64,000 bases of DNA from an uncultured Algibacter sp. (lineage in GTDB: Bacteria; Bacteroidota; Bacteroidia; Flavobacteriales; Flavobacteriaceae): NCBI GenBank assembly GCA_947502405.1, contig CANMZT010000009.1:62001-126000 (forward strand), in the 5' to 3' direction. Position numbers and translations under genes: made by a program. Shown piece by piece: positions 46,271 through 55,151 of this stretch. Position 1 is the first letter of the stretch. The number at the start of each line of letters is the position of its first letter. The notes beneath the pieces were generated by a model. That model was not told where the DNA came from and did no database searches. It saw only the letters and a program-made list of their open reading frames with translations.

Positions 46271-47197
46271 ATGGATTTAGTAAAAGAAATTCAACGTCTT
46301 AAAAAAGAAAAGAATGCGGTTATTTTAGCCCATTATTATCAAGTTGGAGAAATACAAGATATAGCCGATTATGTTGGAGATAGTTTAGGCTTATCTCAAA
46401 AAGCAGCAGAAACGGATGCAGATATGATTGTATTTGCAGGGGTGCATTTTATGGCCGAAACGGCTAAAATTTTAAGTCCGGATAAAACAGTTGTTTTGCC
46501 AGATTTAAACGCAGGGTGTTCTTTAGCAGATTCTTGCCCGCCTGAAGCTTTTGAAAAATTTACTAAAGCACATCCCAACCATGTGGTGATAACTTATGTG
46601 AATTGTTCAGCAGAAATTAAAGCATTAAGCGATATTGTTTGTACCTCGTCTAACGCTTTAAAAATTGTAAACTCTATACCTAAAGAGACGCCTATTATTT
46701 TTGCACCAGATAAAAACTTAGGGCAGTATATTATCAATGAAACAGGAAGAGACATGGTGTTGTGGGACGGTAGCTGTATTGTTCATGAGGCATTTTCTAT
46801 GGAAAAACTAATCCAACTTCATAAAAAATATCCTGATTATAAAATTATTGCGCATCCTGAGTCTGAAACACATATTTTAGATACGGCAACATATATTGGT
46901 TCAACTTCTGGTATGATAAATTATGTTAAGGAGCATCAGGATCAAAAATTTATTGTAGCTACAGAAGCTGGTATTTTACATAAAATGCAGCAAGAAATGC
47001 CCAATACAGAATTAGTACCAGCTCCAGCAAAAGAAGACAATACTTGTGCTTGTAGCGAGTGTCATTTTATGAAAATGAATACACTACAAAAGTTATATGA
47101 TTGTATGTTGAACGAATCTCCTCAAATAGAAGTTGATCCTGAAATAATTGAGCGCGCTTTACTACCTATAGAGCGTATGCTAGAACTCTCTAAATAG
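46271..47197 (+). CDS. nadA: Quinolinate synthase A
   Basis: 308 residues. NadA condenses iminoaspartate (from NadB) with dihydroxyacetone phosphate to quinolinate, using a 4Fe-4S cluster. Three conserved cysteines are visible in [16 protein letters not shown], the central CTSSNA region and [14 protein letters not shown]. The substrate helix is [20 protein letters not shown]. The gene is 2 bases from nadB, an operon for NAD synthesis. The cluster is oxygen-sensitive in known NadA proteins, which fits proximity to an Fnr-like site, though that site is before the previous gene. Confidence 0.97.
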   Translation: MDLVKEIQRLKKEKNAVILAHYYQVGEIQDIADYVGDSLGLSQKAAETDADMIVFAGVHFMAETAKILSPDKTVVLPDLNAGCSLADSCPPEAFEKFTKAHPNHVVITYVNCSAEIKALSDIVCTSSNALKIVNSIPKETPIIFAPDKNLGQYIINETGRDMVLWDGSCIVHEAFSMEKLIQLHKKYPDYKIIAHPESETHILDTATYIGSTSGMINYVKEHQDQKFIVATEAGILHKMQQEMPNTELVPAPAKEDNTCACSECHFMKMNTLQKLYDCMLNESPQIEVDPEIIERALLPIERMLELSK

Positions 47198-47199
47198 TT

Positions 47200-48765
47200 A
47201 TGACTACTGATTATTTGGTTATAGGTTCTGGAGTTGCTGGCTTAACATTTGCTGTTAAAATTGCAGAAAGATTTCCTAAAAGAAATATTGTTATTGTTAC
47301 TAAAGCTAGTGAAGATGAATCTAACACTAAATATGCTCAAGGTGGGGTTGCTATTGTTTTAGATAAAGAAGAGGATTCTTTTAAAAAGCATATTAAAGAT
47401 ACGCTTATTGCAGGCGATGAACTTTGTAATGAAGACGTTGTGGAAATGGTTGTAAAAGAAGGTCCTGATAGATTGAAGGAGCTTTTGCTTTGGGGTGCAA
47501 ATTTTGATGTTAATGATGCAGGGAAATTTGATTTAGGTAAAGAAGGCGGTCATTCAGAATACCGCATAGTACATCATAAGGATATTACGGGTTACGAAAT
47601 TGAACGTGCTTTGTTGAGTAAGGCACATCAATTAGAAAATATTTCTATTTTACCGCATCATTTTGCTATAGATTTAATTACAAATCATCATATAAAGGAT
47701 TATGATTCTGAAGATCTAAAGTGTTTTGGGGCTTATGTTTTTAATCAAAAATCAGGTAAAATATTTACAATAAAAGCCAACAGCACCTTGTTAGCCTCTG
47801 GAGGAATTGGCTGTGTTTATGGGCATACCACAAACCCTGTTATTGCAACAGGTGATGGCATTGCTATGGCGTACAGAGCAAAAGCGAGAATAAAAGATAT
47901 GGAGTTTGTTCAGTTTCATCCAACAGCCTTATATGATGCTAAAGGCGAATCCTCGTTTTTAATTTCAGAAGCTGTAAGAGGTTTTGGAGCTTATTTACGA
48001 AACACAAAAGGGCATCGGTTTATGCCTGGTTATGATGAACGAGCAGAATTAGCCTCTAGAGATATTGTATCTCAAAGTATCGATAATGAATTAAAGAAAT
48101 CTGGTGAGTCTCATGTTTATTTAGATTGTACTCATTTAGATTTGGAGGCGTTTATCAAGCATTTTCCTAATATCTATAATAAATGTTTAGAACATCATAT
48201 AGATATTAAAAAAGATTGGATTCCTGTGGTACCAGCATCTCATTATTTATGTGGTGGTATAAAAGTGAATAAAAAAGGAAAAACTACTATTAAAAATCTA
48301 TTTGCTTGTGGCGAATGTTCTAGAACAGGATTACATGGCGCCAATAGATTAGCATCCAATTCACTTCTTGAAGCATTAGTTTATGCACATAATATTTTTA
48401 AGTATTTATCAAAGAAAAAAAATAAAGATGTTCATGTTGAAATCCCCGATTGGGATGATGAAGGTACAGTTATAACCAAAGAGCATATTTTAATTCAGCA
48501 TAACTTAAAACAATTGCAAGCTTTGATGCGAGATTATGTTGGAATAGTAAGAAGCAACAAACGTTTAAAAAGAGCGATTAAACATTTGGATTTAATTTAT
48601 GAAGAGGTAGAAGATTTATATAGAGAATCTAAAATTAGTACATCACTCTGCGAGTTAAGAAATATGATAAATGTAGCTCACCTTATCATCAGGCAATCTT
48701 TAGAAAGAAAAGAAAATAAAGGCGGTTATTTTAATATTGATAACATAAAAAAAGGAAACCTGTAG
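47200..48765 (+). CDS. nadB: L-aspartate oxidase
   Basis: 521 residues. NadB oxidises L-aspartate to iminoaspartate with FAD. The FAD motif is DYLVIGSGVAGLTFAVKIAE, the flavin/substrate loop EGGHSEYRIVHHKDITGYEI, and the fumarate-reductase-like catalytic part is HFPTALYDAKGE (written here from the region FVQFHPTALYDA) with RGFGAYLRN. The C-terminal helical domain ends the protein. Start is 2 bases after the nadA stop. A clear terminator follows. Confidence 0.97.
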   Translation: MTTDYLVIGSGVAGLTFAVKIAERFPKRNIVIVTKASEDESNTKYAQGGVAIVLDKEEDSFKKHIKDTLIAGDELCNEDVVEMVVKEGPDRLKELLLWGANFDVNDAGKFDLGKEGGHSEYRIVHHKDITGYEIERALLSKAHQLENISILPHHFAIDLITNHHIKDYDSEDLKCFGAYVFNQKSGKIFTIKANSTLLASGGIGCVYGHTTNPVIATGDGIAMAYRAKARIKDMEFVQFHPTALYDAKGESSFLISEAVRGFGAYLRNTKGHRFMPGYDERAELASRDIVSQSIDNELKKSGESHVYLDCTHLDLEAFIKHFPNIYNKCLEHHIDIKKDWIPVVPASHYLCGGIKVNKKGKTTIKNLFACGECSRTGLHGANRLASNSLLEALVYAHNIFKYLSKKKNKDVHVEIPDWDDEGTVITKEHILIQHNLKQLQALMRDYVGIVRSNKRLKRAIKHLDLIYEEVEDLYRESKISTSLCELRNMINVAHLIIRQSLERKENKGGYFNIDNIKKGNL

Positions 48766-48785
48766 TTTACAAGTTTCCTTTATCC
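48751..48785 (+). terminator. Terminator of nadAB
   Basis: AAAGGAAAC and GTTTCCTTT form a 9-bp stem across a 13-nt loop that overlaps the end of nadB; the 3' side runs into TTTATCCATTTTTT. Confidence 0.7.
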
Positions 48786-48806
48786 ATTTTTTGGTCAAAA
48801 AAAGGT

Positions 48807-49139
48807 TTATTTTCCAAGCATCAGTAATTCTCCACAAACAATTTCTGTAATATAGCGCTTGTTACCATCTTTATCATCATAACTTCTAGATGTTAATTTC
48901 CCCTCAATCGCAACCTCTTTGCCTTTGGTTACATACTTCTCAATAATTTGTGCCGTTTTACCCCAAGCAACAACATTATGCCATTGGGTATTTGTTATTT
49001 TTTCACCATTATTATTGGTGTAACTTTCATTGGTTGCAATGTTAAATTTAGCTAATGTTTTTCCTGATTCTAGATTGATGATTTCTGGATCATTTCCTAA
49101 GTTACCAATCAACTGTACTTTGTTTCTAAGCGTGTTCAT
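48807..49139 (-). CDS. ssb: Single-stranded DNA-binding protein, short form
   Basis: 110 residues, only the OB-fold: MNTLRNKVQLIGNLGNDPEI, then ATNESYTNNNGEKITNTQWH and GKEVAIEGKLTSRSYDDKDG. It lacks the glycine-rich linker and the acidic C-terminal tip (DDDIPF) that recruits repair and replication partners in standard SSB. It is therefore probably an accessory SSB rather than the main replication protein. It converges with nadB and diverges from the DinB gene. Confidence 0.9.
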   Translation of the reverse strand: MNTLRNKVQLIGNLGNDPEIINLESGKTLAKFNIATNESYTNNNGEKITNTQWHNVVAWGKTAQIIEKYVTKGKEVAIEGKLTSRSYDDKDGNKRYITEIVCGELLMLGK

Positions 49140-49246
49140 AATTTTAAATTTTTTCGTTAAACAGTTAATACTATCGAGTTCTTATGTTTCGACACTGCAA
49201 ATATCAGGCAGTACAAAAGTTTTATTCGGTAATTACACGTTTAATT

Positions 49247-49277
49247 TCGTTTGTAAATGTTTGTAGTCGTTTGTAAA
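49247..49277. repeat. Direct repeat TCGTTTGTAAA, 20-bp period
   Basis: TCGTTTGTAAA at 49247-49257 and 49267-49277, with a related TGTTTGTAG between them. Two exact copies 20 bases apart (two helical turns) lie in the divergent region between ssb and the DinB gene, suggesting binding sites for a regulator. Confidence 0.45.
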
Positions 49278-49304
49278 CGGTTATAAATTTTTATATATTA
49301 GCCC

Positions 49305-49829
49305 ATGGATACTGCAAAAAATAAGCTTCAAGATATTATTTTTCATCTTGAAAATAACAAATCGATTTTCAGAAACCTTTTAAAAGATATTTCTGAAAAA
49401 AATTATTTATGGCGACCAAAACCAGAAAAATGGTGCTTATTGGAAATTGTTTGTCACCTTTTAGATGAAGAAATTTATGATTTTGGGGCACGTGTAAAAC
49501 ATGCTCTAGAGTATCCAGAAAAGGCTCTAATACCTATTGATCCTGAAGGGTGGGTAAATGGCAGAAATTATCTTTCAAAAGATTATAATACAACACTAGA
49601 ATCATTTTTAAGTGAGCGTACAAACTCTATTGCGTGGTTAAACGCATTAAGTGATGCAAATTGGAACAATACACTCTTGCATCCTGAACTTGGGAAATTA
49701 TCAGCAGAACTTTTTTTAAGAAATTGGTTGGCACACGATTATTTGCATATTAAGCAAATTCTAAGATATAAATTTGAGTTTTTAAAAGCATCATCAAGTA
49801 TAAGTTTGAGTTATGCAGGAGATTGGTAA
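49305..49829 (+). CDS. DinB-family protein
   Basis: A 174-residue four-helix-bundle protein. The three metal-binding histidines expected of DinB/YfiT-like proteins are visible: LLEIVCHLLDEE in the second helix and WLAHDYLHIKQILR near the C-terminus. The domain often works as a thiol-dependent transferase or detoxification enzyme; substrate unknown. It begins a plus-strand run with GNAT, zinc-ribbon and GIDE-domain genes (spacings 12, overlap and 8 bases). Confidence 0.88.
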   Translation: MDTAKNKLQDIIFHLENNKSIFRNLLKDISEKNYLWRPKPEKWCLLEIVCHLLDEEIYDFGARVKHALEYPEKALIPIDPEGWVNGRNYLSKDYNTTLESFLSERTNSIAWLNALSDANWNNTLLHPELGKLSAELFLRNWLAHDYLHIKQILRYKFEFLKASSSISLSYAGDW

Positions 49830-49841
49830 ATAGGTTAGATA

Positions 49842-50372
49842 ATGATATTTAAAATTGAAACAGAACGTCTTATTTTAAGAGATATGCGTCTATCAGATTT
49901 AGAAGGCATGTTTGAATTGGATTCCAACCCTGAGGTTCATAAATACTTGGGAAATAAGCCAGTTAAAACAAAAGAAGCCTCTCGAAAAATTATTGAAAGT
50001 GTACTACAGCAATATAAAGAAAGAGGTATTGGTAGATGGGTGGCTATTGAAAAATCTTCTGGGAATTTTATAGGCTGGTCTGGATTGCGTTTAAACACAG
50101 AATATAACATGAATGGCTTTACTAAATATTATGACGTGGGTTATCGTTTAATTCCGAGATATTGGGGTAAAGGCTACGCTACTGAATCTGGAAAAGCAGC
50201 AGTAGATTATGCCTTTAATGTTTTAAAGCTTTCTGAAATTTACGCAACAACAGAAATAGGAAATGAAGCATCGCATAATGCACTTTTAAAAATTGGATTG
50301 CATTATGTGGAAGACTTTTATTTTGAACAAGAAAAATTAAACCTACGTTGGTATAAAATAAAAAATAAGTGA
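49842..50372 (+). CDS. GNAT N-acetyltransferase, RimJ/RimL type
   Basis: 176 residues. The RimJ-type start is ETERLILRDMRLSDLEGMFE. The acetyl-CoA loop IPRYWGKGYATESGKAAVDY (~106-125) has the expected R-x-x-G-x-G/A spacing, and NEASHNALLKIGLHYVEDFY is motif B. It may acetylate a ribosomal protein N-terminus, a peptide or a small molecule. The stop TGA overlaps the ATG of the next gene by one base (TGATG), so translation is coupled. Confidence 0.9.
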   Translation: MIFKIETERLILRDMRLSDLEGMFELDSNPEVHKYLGNKPVKTKEASRKIIESVLQQYKERGIGRWVAIEKSSGNFIGWSGLRLNTEYNMNGFTKYYDVGYRLIPRYWGKGYATESGKAAVDYAFNVLKLSEIYATTEIGNEASHNALLKIGLHYVEDFYFEQEKLNLRWYKIKNK

Positions 50373-50725
50373 TGGAACAAAAGCAATGTTTAGAATGTGG
50401 AGACAAAATTATTGGTAGAATTGATAAAAAATTCTGTAGTGATGGATGTAGAAACGCCTATAACAACCGTATAAATAAGGATAGTAAAAACTTAATCCGA
50501 AACACAAATAATCGCTTGCGTAAAAATCACAGAATTTTAGAACGATTAAATCCAGAAGGAAAGGTTACAAGATCTAAAGCCACATTGATTGAGGCGGGAT
50601 TCGATTTTAATTATTTTACCAGTATTTACACCACCAAAGCAGGCAAGGTATATTATTTTGTATACGATCAAGGATATTTGCCTATTGAGGGTAATTATTA
50701 TGCTTTGGTAAAACGTGAAAAATAA
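50372..50725 (+). CDS. Small zinc-ribbon protein
   Basis: 117 residues. The first 30 hold a C-x2-C ... C-x3-C zinc ribbon: QKQCLECGDKIIGRIDKKFC, then SDGCRNAYNN. The rest is a basic helical segment (RNTNNRLRKNHRILERLN) and a beta region (GKVYYFVYDQGYLPIEGNYY). It is widespread as an uncharacterised protein in Bacteroidota; nucleic-acid binding is plausible. ATG 50372 is preferred over GTG one codon earlier because it creates the TGATG junction with the GNAT gene. Confidence 0.85.
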   Translation: MEQKQCLECGDKIIGRIDKKFCSDGCRNAYNNRINKDSKNLIRNTNNRLRKNHRILERLNPEGKVTRSKATLIEAGFDFNYFTSIYTTKAGKVYYFVYDQGYLPIEGNYYALVKREK

Positions 50726-50733
50726 AATGATTT

Positions 50734-51447
50734 ATGGAAGATATTCTATTAGTTTTAAAAGAAAACTCTAAAATTATTATACCTATTTTAATGTTTTCTG
50801 TTGCAATTGCAGTAAGCGTTATAGCATACTATTTCAGTAACAAAAAAATTATGTTACGAGAATTTAAAAAGAGCAGAAAAAAACCTATTAACCGAATTCA
50901 AGAAAATGAGTATGCTAAAATTATTGGAAAAACTAAACATGTTTATGAACCATTAAAAGCACCACTTAGTGGAAGACAATGTGTGTATTATCATGTTATG
51001 GTTGAGGTTAAAGGCGATAAAAGCTGGAGAAGAATAATTAATGATGAAAAGCATCAAGATTTTTTTATTGAAAGTAATTCTGAAATGGCTATCGTAAAAA
51101 TGTCGGTTACCAAAAGCTCCACAAGACGATTTTACTTAGTAAAAGATTATAAAGAAAAGTCAGGTTTTAGAAATGATGCTCCAGAAAAATTGGAAGCCTA
51201 TTTAAAATACCATAATAAAAAGAGCACAGGTATTTTAGGTATAAATAAAACCATAAGATATACTGAAGGTGTTATTGAATTAAATGAACCTATTGCAGTT
51301 AAAGGTGTGGCTAAATGGAATACGTTAAAAGAGCCAATTGAAGGTTACTCTTACTCCAAAATACTAACCTTAACAGGTACCAAAAAAGAAAAGCTTTTAG
51401 TTACAGACGAACCAAAAGCTTTAAAAAGAATTCATGATAGATTGTAA
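50734..51447 (+). CDS. Membrane protein with GIDE (E3 ubiquitin ligase-like) domain
   Basis: 237 residues. One N-terminal transmembrane helix (IIIPILMFSVAIAVSVIAYY) followed by a soluble domain resembling the GIDE domain of mitochondrial MUL1/MAPL: IIGKTKHVYEPLKAPLSGRQ, CVYYHVMVEVKG, then FYLVKDYKEK. There is no RING finger, so no ligase activity is expected; bacterial and archaeal GIDE proteins are of unknown function. It follows the zinc-ribbon gene by 8 bases and converges with the CBS gene, leaving a single base between them. Confidence 0.75.
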   Translation: MEDILLVLKENSKIIIPILMFSVAIAVSVIAYYFSNKKIMLREFKKSRKKPINRIQENEYAKIIGKTKHVYEPLKAPLSGRQCVYYHVMVEVKGDKSWRRIINDEKHQDFFIESNSEMAIVKMSVTKSSTRRFYLVKDYKEKSGFRNDAPEKLEAYLKYHNKKSTGILGINKTIRYTEGVIELNEPIAVKGVAKWNTLKEPIEGYSYSKILTLTGTKKEKLLVTDEPKALKRIHDRL

Positions 51448-51448
51448 T

Positions 51449-51916
51449 CTATTTCCAATTTTGTCCTTTTAATTGCATAGCGGCTTTAAGTACATCTTTT
51501 TGGCTTATTTGCCCTACTAATTTACCATTTTCCACTATAGGGAATCGTCTGCGTTTTGCCTCTAAAAACTTTTTTGCTGCATCAAAAATATTCATATTTC
51601 CATCTATAGTTTCTACATTGCTAGCCATGTGTTTCTCAATAGTTTGGTCTTGCATAGGCATATTGTAGTACCTGCTTTCGCTTATTTGTTTTATACAATC
51701 ACCTTCAGAAATAATTCCAATAAGCTCGTTTTTCTCATTAACAACCGGACCACCAGAGATTCTGTGTTTAATCAAAGATTGCATCACACTTTCAATGGGT
51801 TGGTCTGGAGTAAACGTAATCAAATTAGTAGTCATGTAATCACTCACCGTTAAAGATGCCCCATCTGCAGCATTTGATTGCTGTCTTCTTGCTCCTTGAA
51901 AACTCTTTATTCCCAT
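51449..51916 (-). CDS. Tandem CBS-domain protein
   Basis: 155 residues made of a Bateman pair. The first CBS begins VSDYMTTNLITFTPDQPIES and has HRISGGPVVNEKNELIGIIS; the second has MASNVETIDGNMNIFDAAKK and RRRFPIVENGKLVGQISQKD. CBS pairs bind adenosine nucleotides and act as energy or ion sensors for a partner protein. No effector domain is attached. It ends one base from the convergent GIDE-domain gene. Confidence 0.9.
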   Translation of the reverse strand: MGIKSFQGARRQQSNAADGASLTVSDYMTTNLITFTPDQPIESVMQSLIKHRISGGPVVNEKNELIGIISEGDCIKQISESRYYNMPMQDQTIEKHMASNVETIDGNMNIFDAAKKFLEAKRRRFPIVENGKLVGQISQKDVLKAAMQLKGQNWK

Positions 51917-52127
51917 AAATTTTATTTTTTTAGTAATCTTAAATATACTTATATTTTTTTAGAATTCCTAAAATCGAAAAGAATTCGGATTTGAAAAAAC
52001 CAAGAATTAATTATGATTAAAACACGCTATGGATGTCATTTCCACTTTAAATTCTTAATAATTAGGATTCTTTTAAGAGTTTAACCCGCATTTTTTTATA
52101 GTTTTAGCGCAGTTAAATTAAATTAAG

Positions 52128-52838
52128 ATGAAAAAGATATTTGGATTGGTTTTATTAACGGTTAGTTTTATGGTGGGAGCACAAACTAACTCAGAGCTAT
52201 TAAAACATTACGAAGCTTATTATAAAGAAATGAAAGCACAAGGTGATACGCAAGGCATTATTAATGCCATGACGCATTTAAACGTGTTATCACCATCAGT
52301 GGCAAGAAAAGATACCTTAGCATATATTTATATGAGAGGGAATCAATATATGCAAGCTCTAAATACAATTGGAATTAAGCAAAATGCAACAGATTCTGAT
52401 ATTGCTGTAGAGGTTAAAGCAGTGTCTTTAAAAGCTGTTAAGCAGTTAGAACTTGCCATAGGGCATTTTGAAGAAATGTTTAAAAGGAGCCCTAATGCTT
52501 TAATAGCTTACGAATTGGCAGATCTTAATGCGCAAATTCAAAATTTTGCAGAAGCAGATAAGCATATTGCTTATGGTTTAGCTAATTCCAAGCCTGACGA
52601 TAAAAAAGCGTTTTATGAAACGCAAACTCCATATGAGGTACCATTAAAAGCGGCATTCATGTATTTAAATGCCATATCAACTTTTAGCAAAGATAAAACG
52701 GCTAATATTGATGCAGCAGTTGATATTTTAGATGAAACTTTAAAAGAGGCGCCTAATTTTAGACTTATTCAAATTACAAAAACTGAATTATTAAGACAAA
52801 AACAAGTGCAACAACAAGAAGCGCAGCCTAAAAATTAG
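52128..52838 (+). CDS. Secreted TPR-like protein
   Basis: 236 residues with signal peptide MKKIFGLVLLTVSFMVGAQ. The mature part is all-helical with TPR-like repeats (ELLKHYEAYYKEMKAQGDTQ, QLELAIGHFEEMFKRSPNAL, LNAQIQNFAEADKHIAYGLA). It ends with a glutamine-rich tail (RQKQVQQQEAQPKN). Probably a periplasmic scaffold or chaperone-type protein. It converges with the lipoprotein gene at 52850 with no visible terminator between them. Confidence 0.82.
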   Translation: MKKIFGLVLLTVSFMVGAQTNSELLKHYEAYYKEMKAQGDTQGIINAMTHLNVLSPSVARKDTLAYIYMRGNQYMQALNTIGIKQNATDSDIAVEVKAVSLKAVKQLELAIGHFEEMFKRSPNALIAYELADLNAQIQNFAEADKHIAYGLANSKPDDKKAFYETQTPYEVPLKAAFMYLNAISTFSKDKTANIDAAVDILDETLKEAPNFRLIQITKTELLRQKQVQQQEAQPKN

Positions 52839-52849
52839 TTATTGAAAAC

Positions 52850-53368
52850 TTATGGGCGTTCTATGTTTCTATTATCAAACTCTGTCTTTTTATTCATTTG
52901 AAAAATAAGCGTATAGTAGGCTACAAAAAACTCTTTAATATTATCTAAAAGTTCTTTCTTACTGGTTGTGGTTAAGTTAGCTAAACTCCTAAGTTTTAAA
53001 ATTTTTGTCTCTAAAACTAATAGTCTGGCTATAATTGATGAAGAGTTAAGTGACTCAGGAATATTCTGTTTTAACTCTTTTACTAACAAAGGAATTGATT
53101 CTTTGCTATCCGTAAAAAAAGAGATGTCTCCTTTCTTAATATCAACTACTAATTCTTCAATTTGTATAAATTCCTCCCAATCGACAAGAGCCTCATCGGT
53201 TTTAGGGTCTAAAGCATATTCAACGTATTTTAATTTAGCAACATCTTGCTCAGTAATAAACTGAGTTTTTTTCTGCTCTTCTTCTGTTTTTATGTCGTTT
53301 TCCTGAGTTTTTTTACAGGATAAAAACAAAAATAAAAAGCTTAACATATACAAGGGTTTAGCTAACAT
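52850..53368 (-). CDS. Hypothetical lipoprotein
   Basis: 172 residues. MLAKPLYMLSFLFLFLSCKK gives a lipobox with Cys18, then an acidic/lysine-rich linker (TQENDIKTEEEQKKTQF). The remainder is helical (LLVKELKQNIPESLNSSSII, ETKILKLRSLANLTTTSKKE) with no recognised domain. Likely anchored in the outer membrane facing the periplasm. Function unknown. Confidence 0.75.
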   Translation of the reverse strand: MLAKPLYMLSFLFLFLSCKKTQENDIKTEEEQKKTQFITEQDVAKLKYVEYALDPKTDEALVDWEEFIQIEELVVDIKKGDISFFTDSKESIPLLVKELKQNIPESLNSSSIIARLLVLETKILKLRSLANLTTTSKKELLDNIKEFFVAYYTLIFQMNKKTEFDNRNIERP

Positions 53369-53492
53369 CGTACATCATTTAAAAGTAATATAATGCAAAT
53401 ATAGAGTAAACGTTTGTTTATTTAGAATTAAAGGTTATTGCAGATTAGCAATATTTCGAAATAAAAATAAATTATTATCAATAAAATCTTAT

Positions 53493-53500
53493 TATTTTTG
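53493..53500 (+). promoter_or_regulatory. Consensus -7 box of tdh
   Basis: TATTTTTG fits TAnnTTTG exactly, 26 bases before the ATG at 53527. Confidence 0.55.
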
Positions 53501-53526
53501 AAATATCTTTATAATAAATTGGTTTA

Positions 53527-54495
53527 ATGAGCTCTAAAATATTAATAATTGGTGCTGGTGGGCAAATAGGTTCAGAATTAACATCTAAGCTAAGACATTT
53601 ACATGGTGACGAAAATGTAGTTGCTACAGATATTAATAGAAATAATTTAGACCTTGTAAATTCTGGAATTTTTGAAGTTTTAGATGCAAGAGATTATAAA
53701 GGTGTAAAAGCATGTGTTGAGAAATATAATATTGATACCGTGTATTTAATGGCCGCTATGTTAAGTGCCACTGGCGAGAAATATCCAGAAAAAGCTTGGA
53801 ATTTAAACATGGATTCCTTATTTCATGTATTAAATTTAGCAAGAGATAAGTATATAAAAAAAGTGTTTTGGCCATCAAGTATTGCAGTTTTTGGACCTAC
53901 TACACCAACAAAATATACACCGCAATTTACTATCATGGAACCAACAACCGTTTACGGTATAACAAAACAAGTTGGCGAACGTTGGTGTCAATATTATCAT
54001 GATAAATATAATGTGGATGTAAGGAGTATTCGCTACCCAGGAATAATAAGCTGGAAAACAATACCCGGTGGCGGCACAACCGATTATGCTGTTGAAATAT
54101 ACCACGAAGCCGTAAAAACAAAATCGTATAATTGTTTTTTAAAAGAAGATACCGAATTGCCTATGATGTTTATGGATGACGCCATTAAAGCTACTGTTGA
54201 TATTATGATGGCGGAACCCGAAACCGTAAAAATAAGATCGTCTTACAATTTGGCAGCCATAAGTTTTACACCTAAAGAGGTTGTAGCGTCTATAAAAAAG
54301 TATATACCAGATTTTAAGATAAACTATGCTCCGGATTACAGGCAAGATATTGCAGACAGCTGGCCAAAAAGTATAAACGACTCTTATGCAAGGCAAGATT
54401 GGAAATGGAAACACTCGTTTTTATTAGAAGATATTACAGAAGAAATGATTTTTCAGTTACGCAAAAAGTATAACGCTATTTCAAAAACACCTTAA
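53527..54495 (+). CDS. tdh: L-threonine 3-dehydrogenase, SDR (epimerase-like) type
   Basis: 322 residues. NAD-binding Rossmann motif ILIIGAGGQIGSELTSKLRH at the N-terminus, catalytic Ser/Tyr-x3-Lys pair (WPSSIAVFGPT and STVYGITK-like segment TTVYGITKQVGERW). The overall sequence closely follows the characterised UDP-galactose-epimerase-like threonine dehydrogenase of Flavobacterium, including GTTDYAVEIYHEAV and YNLAAISFTPKEV. It oxidises L-threonine to 2-amino-3-ketobutyrate. The recognition of the subfamily is from memory, not a search. Confidence 0.9.
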   Translation: MSSKILIIGAGGQIGSELTSKLRHLHGDENVVATDINRNNLDLVNSGIFEVLDARDYKGVKACVEKYNIDTVYLMAAMLSATGEKYPEKAWNLNMDSLFHVLNLARDKYIKKVFWPSSIAVFGPTTPTKYTPQFTIMEPTTVYGITKQVGERWCQYYHDKYNVDVRSIRYPGIISWKTIPGGGTTDYAVEIYHEAVKTKSYNCFLKEDTELPMMFMDDAIKATVDIMMAEPETVKIRSSYNLAAISFTPKEVVASIKKYIPDFKINYAPDYRQDIADSWPKSINDSYARQDWKWKHSFLLEDITEEMIFQLRKKYNAISKTP

Positions 54496-54542
54496 TAATT
54501 GTATATTTGAGCTTCCCAGATTCACCCTAAATCTTAATTACT

Positions 54543-55133
54543 ATGCTAGAAAATTTTTGGTTTAATGTAGAGTACGGTATTAATCACGTTCTAGATATTA
54601 ATGCCTACGACCATGTTTTATTCCTTATTGCTTTAACAGTGCCTTATGTGTTTAAAGATTGGAAACGGGTGCTATTACTAGTATCGATGTTTACACTTGG
54701 CCATACACTATCTTTGGTGTTAGCAGCCTACAATGTAGTAAGTGTAAACGCTACCGTAGTAGAATTTTTAATACCTATTACCATTTTAATTGTGGCGCTT
54801 TTTAATGTGTTTACCTCTGGTAAAGGTGCCCAACGCGAAAAAGTAGGCGTCCTATTTTTGTCAACACTATTTTTTGGTTTGGTACACGGCTTAGGCTTTG
54901 CACGCGAATTCCAGATGCTTTTAAGTGATACGGATAACAAACTAATATTACTTCTAGAATTTGCTCTAGGTATAGAAATAGCTCAGGTTATCATCGTATT
55001 TATTGTGTTGTTTTTAGGCTATGTAGTGCAAACTATTTTCAGATTTACAAAGCGCGATTGGATTATGGTAATTTCAGCCATAGTAGTAGGTTTAGTGATT
55101 CCTATGATTTTAAATAGCGATTTTCTAGCTTAG
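54543..55133 (+). CDS. HupE/UreJ-family membrane protein
   Basis: 196 residues with about six transmembrane helices. Conserved histidine-bearing motifs occur in helix 1 (INAYDHVLFLIALTVPYVFK), helix 2 (LVSMFTLGHTLSLVL) and helix 4 (FFGLVHGLGFAREFQ). These are the pattern of HupE/UreJ_2 proteins, which move nickel or cobalt in hydrogenase and urease clusters. Neither hydrogenase nor urease genes are visible in the window, so the metal is open. It follows tdh by 47 bases. Confidence 0.85.
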   Translation: MLENFWFNVEYGINHVLDINAYDHVLFLIALTVPYVFKDWKRVLLLVSMFTLGHTLSLVLAAYNVVSVNATVVEFLIPITILIVALFNVFTSGKGAQREKVGVLFLSTLFFGLVHGLGFAREFQMLLSDTDNKLILLLEFALGIEIAQVIIVFIVLFLGYVVQTIFRFTKRDWIMVISAIVVGLVIPMILNSDFLA

Positions 55134-55151
55134 ACTATTGAAGTGTTCTAT

